Below, one piece after another: positions 5,346 through 6,691 of a DNA stretch of 6,691 nt (its first letter is position 1; each line of letters begins with the position of its first letter). Position numbers and translations under genes: made by a program. The stretch lies in the NCBI GenBank assembly GCA_021785115.1, contig JAJYGO010000087.1, positions 1 through 6,691 of the forward strand. Direction: 5' to 3'. The notes under the pieces are model-generated. The model was not told the DNA's origin. It saw only the letters and a program-made list of their open reading frames with translations, and searched no databases. This DNA is from Chloroflexota bacterium. Lineage in GTDB: Bacteria > Chloroflexota > Limnocylindria > Limnocylindrales > CSP1-4.

Positions 5346-6509
5346 GTGCGCGCACGTGACCTGGGCATCGTCGTCGGATCCGGGACGCCCGGGCCCTACA
5401 ACGCGATCACCGACGTGGCCGGTATCCGCGTCGGCATGACCACCCTCGTCGCGGGCGCCGGGCCCCTGGTCGTCGGCAGTGGTCCGGTCAGGACCGGCGT
5501 CACCGTCATCCTGCCGCACGAGGGGAACGCCGGCGAGGAGCCGGTCTTCGCCGGCTGCCATCGGCTGAACGGGAACGGCGAGTTGACCGGGCTCGAGTGG
5601 GTGCGCGAGTCGGGCCAGCTGACGTCCCCCATCGCGCTCACCAATACCCACAGCGTGGGCGTCGTCCGGGACGCGCTGATCGCGGCCGAGGTCGCGGGCC
5701 GGCCGGGCGGCTCGGTCTTCTGGAGCCTGCCGGTCGTGGGCGAGACCTGGGACGGCCGCCTCAACGACGTCAACGGCCAGCACGTCGGGCGCGAGCACGT
5801 GCGGTCCGCGCTCGAACGGGCCGTCGCCGGGCCGGTGCCCGAGGGGAACGTCGGCGGTGGCACGGGCATGGTCTGCCACGGCTTCAAGGGCGGCACCGGG
5901 ACGGCCTCGCGCATCCTCCAGGTCGAGGACGAGACGTTCACCGTGGGGGTGCTGGTGCAGGCCAACCACGGCCGCCGGGCGCGGCTCCGCGTCGATGGGG
6001 TCCCGGTCGGCGAGGAGATCCCGGCCGCCGAGGTGACGCTGCCGGACACTTCACCCGACGCCGGCCACGTGCGCCTCACCGGATCCCCGGCGGTGGCCGC
6101 CGAGGGCGGCGGATCGATCATCGTCGTGGTCGCGACCGACGCGCCGCTGCTGCCGCACCAGCTCGCCCGGGTAGCGCAGCGGCCCGGGCTGGGAATCGGC
6201 CGCATGGGCGGGACGGGGGAGCATTCGAGCGGCGACCTGTTCATCGCCTTCTCTACCGCGAACCGGCTGCGCGCCTCCGACGTGGGCATCTCGACCCCGC
6301 TCCGGTTCCCGCTGTCCATGCTGTCCGACAGCCACATCACCGGGATCTTCGACGCGACGATCGAGGCGACCGAGGAGGCGATCCTGAACGCGCTGTTCGC
6401 CGCGGAGACGATGACCGGGCGCGACGGGATCACCGCGCACCGTCTTCCGCCGGACCGCCTGGTCGAGGTGATGCGCGTCTACAACCGACCTCCGCGAGCC
6501 GCGATCTGA
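5346..6509 (+). CDS. P1/DmpA family (MEROPS S58) self-processing aminopeptidase
   Basis: Members of this Ntn-hydrolase-like family (DmpA, BapA) cleave themselves into two chains and then release N-terminal residues from small peptides, amides or beta-peptides; they are usually cytoplasmic or periplasmic. The 387 residues are full family length (DmpA about 375), and no signal peptide is seen. Against remembered DmpA residues: Glu144 = Glu133 in GETWDG, Asn218 = Asn207 in VQANHG, the autocleavage pair Gly249-Ser250 = Gly256-Ser257 in GGGSIIVVVATDAP, Ser288 = Ser295 and Glu290 = Asp297 in SSGD. Tyr146 appears replaced by Trp135. Other family blocks are TNTHSVG (100-104 region), LNDVNG, and GGGTGMVCHGFKGGTGTASR (170-189). 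Start GTG 5346 is set by AAGGAGG 8 bases upstream. Transcribed away from the tRNA; no operon partner within the window. Natural substrate unknown. Confidence 0.95.
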   Translation: MRARDLGIVVGSGTPGPYNAITDVAGIRVGMTTLVAGAGPLVVGSGPVRTGVTVILPHEGNAGEEPVFAGCHRLNGNGELTGLEWVRESGQLTSPIALTNTHSVGVVRDALIAAEVAGRPGGSVFWSLPVVGETWDGRLNDVNGQHVGREHVRSALERAVAGPVPEGNVGGGTGMVCHGFKGGTGTASRILQVEDETFTVGVLVQANHGRRARLRVDGVPVGEEIPAAEVTLPDTSPDAGHVRLTGSPAVAAEGGGSIIVVVATDAPLLPHQLARVAQRPGLGIGRMGGTGEHSSGDLFIAFSTANRLRASDVGISTPLRFPLSMLSDSHITGIFDATIEATEEAILNALFAAETMTGRDGITAHRLPPDRLVEVMRVYNRPPRAAI

Positions 6510-6583
6510 CGAGCCCGGACCGATGCCGCGGCCGCCCGTGCGGCGTCGGCGATCAGGTACCGCTCGCGCACCACCCAGGGCTG

Positions 6584-6616
6584 GGCGCCCGTTTCGGGAG
6601 GGCGCCGGTTTCGGGG
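6584..6616. repeat. Short tandem motif with hairpin potential downstream of the peptidase gene
   Basis: GGCGCCCGTTTCGGG (6584-6598) is followed two bases later by GGCGCCGGTTTCGGG (6601-6615), one mismatch in 15. The same bases give a hairpin, GGCGCCC (6584-6590) with GGGCGCC (6600-6606) around a 9-base loop. Only three T residues follow on the plus strand, so a factor-independent terminator is not well supported. It lies 75 bases after the peptidase stop and just before a promoter-like element, so it could end one unit or regulate the next. Confidence 0.4.
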
Positions 6617-6626
6617 CGAGGCCGCA

Positions 6627-6635
6627 TGCTAGACT
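6627..6635 (+). promoter_or_regulatory. Candidate extended -10 promoter element
   Basis: TGCTAGACT fits the extended -10 pattern TGnTAnnnT. The -35 position (about 6607-6612, GGTTTC) is weak. A start near 6642 would place transcription just ahead of GGAGGAGG (6644-6651). Confidence 0.35.
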
Positions 6636-6665
6636 CGGCCGCCGGAGGAGGCTGGCCGCCGAACC

Positions 6666-6691
6666 GTGGAAGAGCTCGCGCAGTCCGTCGA
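6666..6691 (+). CDS. Possible start of a downstream gene, cut by the window edge
   Basis: GTG 6666 opens a frame reading V-E-E-L-A-Q-S-V to the edge. GGAGGAGG (6644-6651) lies 14 bases upstream, which is longer than ideal, and an extended -10 lies before it. Eight codons are too few to name a product; the call rests on the signal order promoter, ribosome site, start codon. Confidence 0.35.

Noticed and set aside
5851..5914. Autocleavage site of the S58 peptidase at KGGTG-TASR
   Set aside because: Spacing from Glu133 and Asn207 fits the DmpA numbering only if the Ser250 equivalent is Ser257 in GGGSIIVV; the KGGTGTASR block is a conserved motif but not the cleavage site.

Overview
High-GC bacterial window with strong codon bias. 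Three secreted lipoprotein genes run leftward, and a peptidase gene runs rightward on the far side of a leucine tRNA. The style of the lipoproteins (Thr/Pro-rich linkers behind a lipobox, Asp-box propellers with W-T-S-x-D-G-x-x-W motifs) and the base composition resemble uncultivated Chloroflexota. This is an inference from style; no marker gene is present.

Layout. 1-1187 (minus): N-terminal 395 residues of a signal-peptide-bearing serpin, cut by the window edge before its reactive loop. 1188-1426: spacer holding a near-identical copy of the leader of the third lipoprotein gene. 1427-2867 (minus): Asp-box beta-propeller lipoprotein whose reading frame is broken by an abnormal block of G runs at 2628-2707. 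2898-4403 (minus): lipoprotein with a clan GH-A glycoside hydrolase-like barrel. 4404-4960: leader of that gene, then a stretch without a convincing gene. 4961-5131 (minus): remnant of a phage-type DNA methyltransferase lying directly against the 3' end of a tRNA-Leu(CAA) gene (5137-5223, minus), which looks like an integration scar. 5346-6509 (plus): complete DmpA/P1-family (S58) self-cleaving aminopeptidase with an excellent ribosome binding site. 6510-6691: intergenic DNA with a repeated hairpin-forming motif, an extended -10 and possibly the first codons of another gene.

How it fits together. The three minus-strand genes encode different ectodomains (protease inhibitor, propeller, glycosidase-like) on related N-termini. 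Serpin and glycosidase share leader DNA and signal peptide, serpin and propeller share linker sequence, and propeller and glycosidase share the lipobox DNA. This suggests one export-and-tether cassette duplicated and joined to different domains. The glycosidase and propeller genes are 30 bases apart and probably co-transcribed; the serpin gene carries its own copy of the leader. The most informative oddities are the G-run block (an insertion of about 73 bases relative to the serpin linker, probably an assembly or sequencing artefact), leader DNA that is more conserved than the coding DNA beside it, an aspartate at the -1 position of the serpin lipobox, and the methyltransferase scar at the tRNA.
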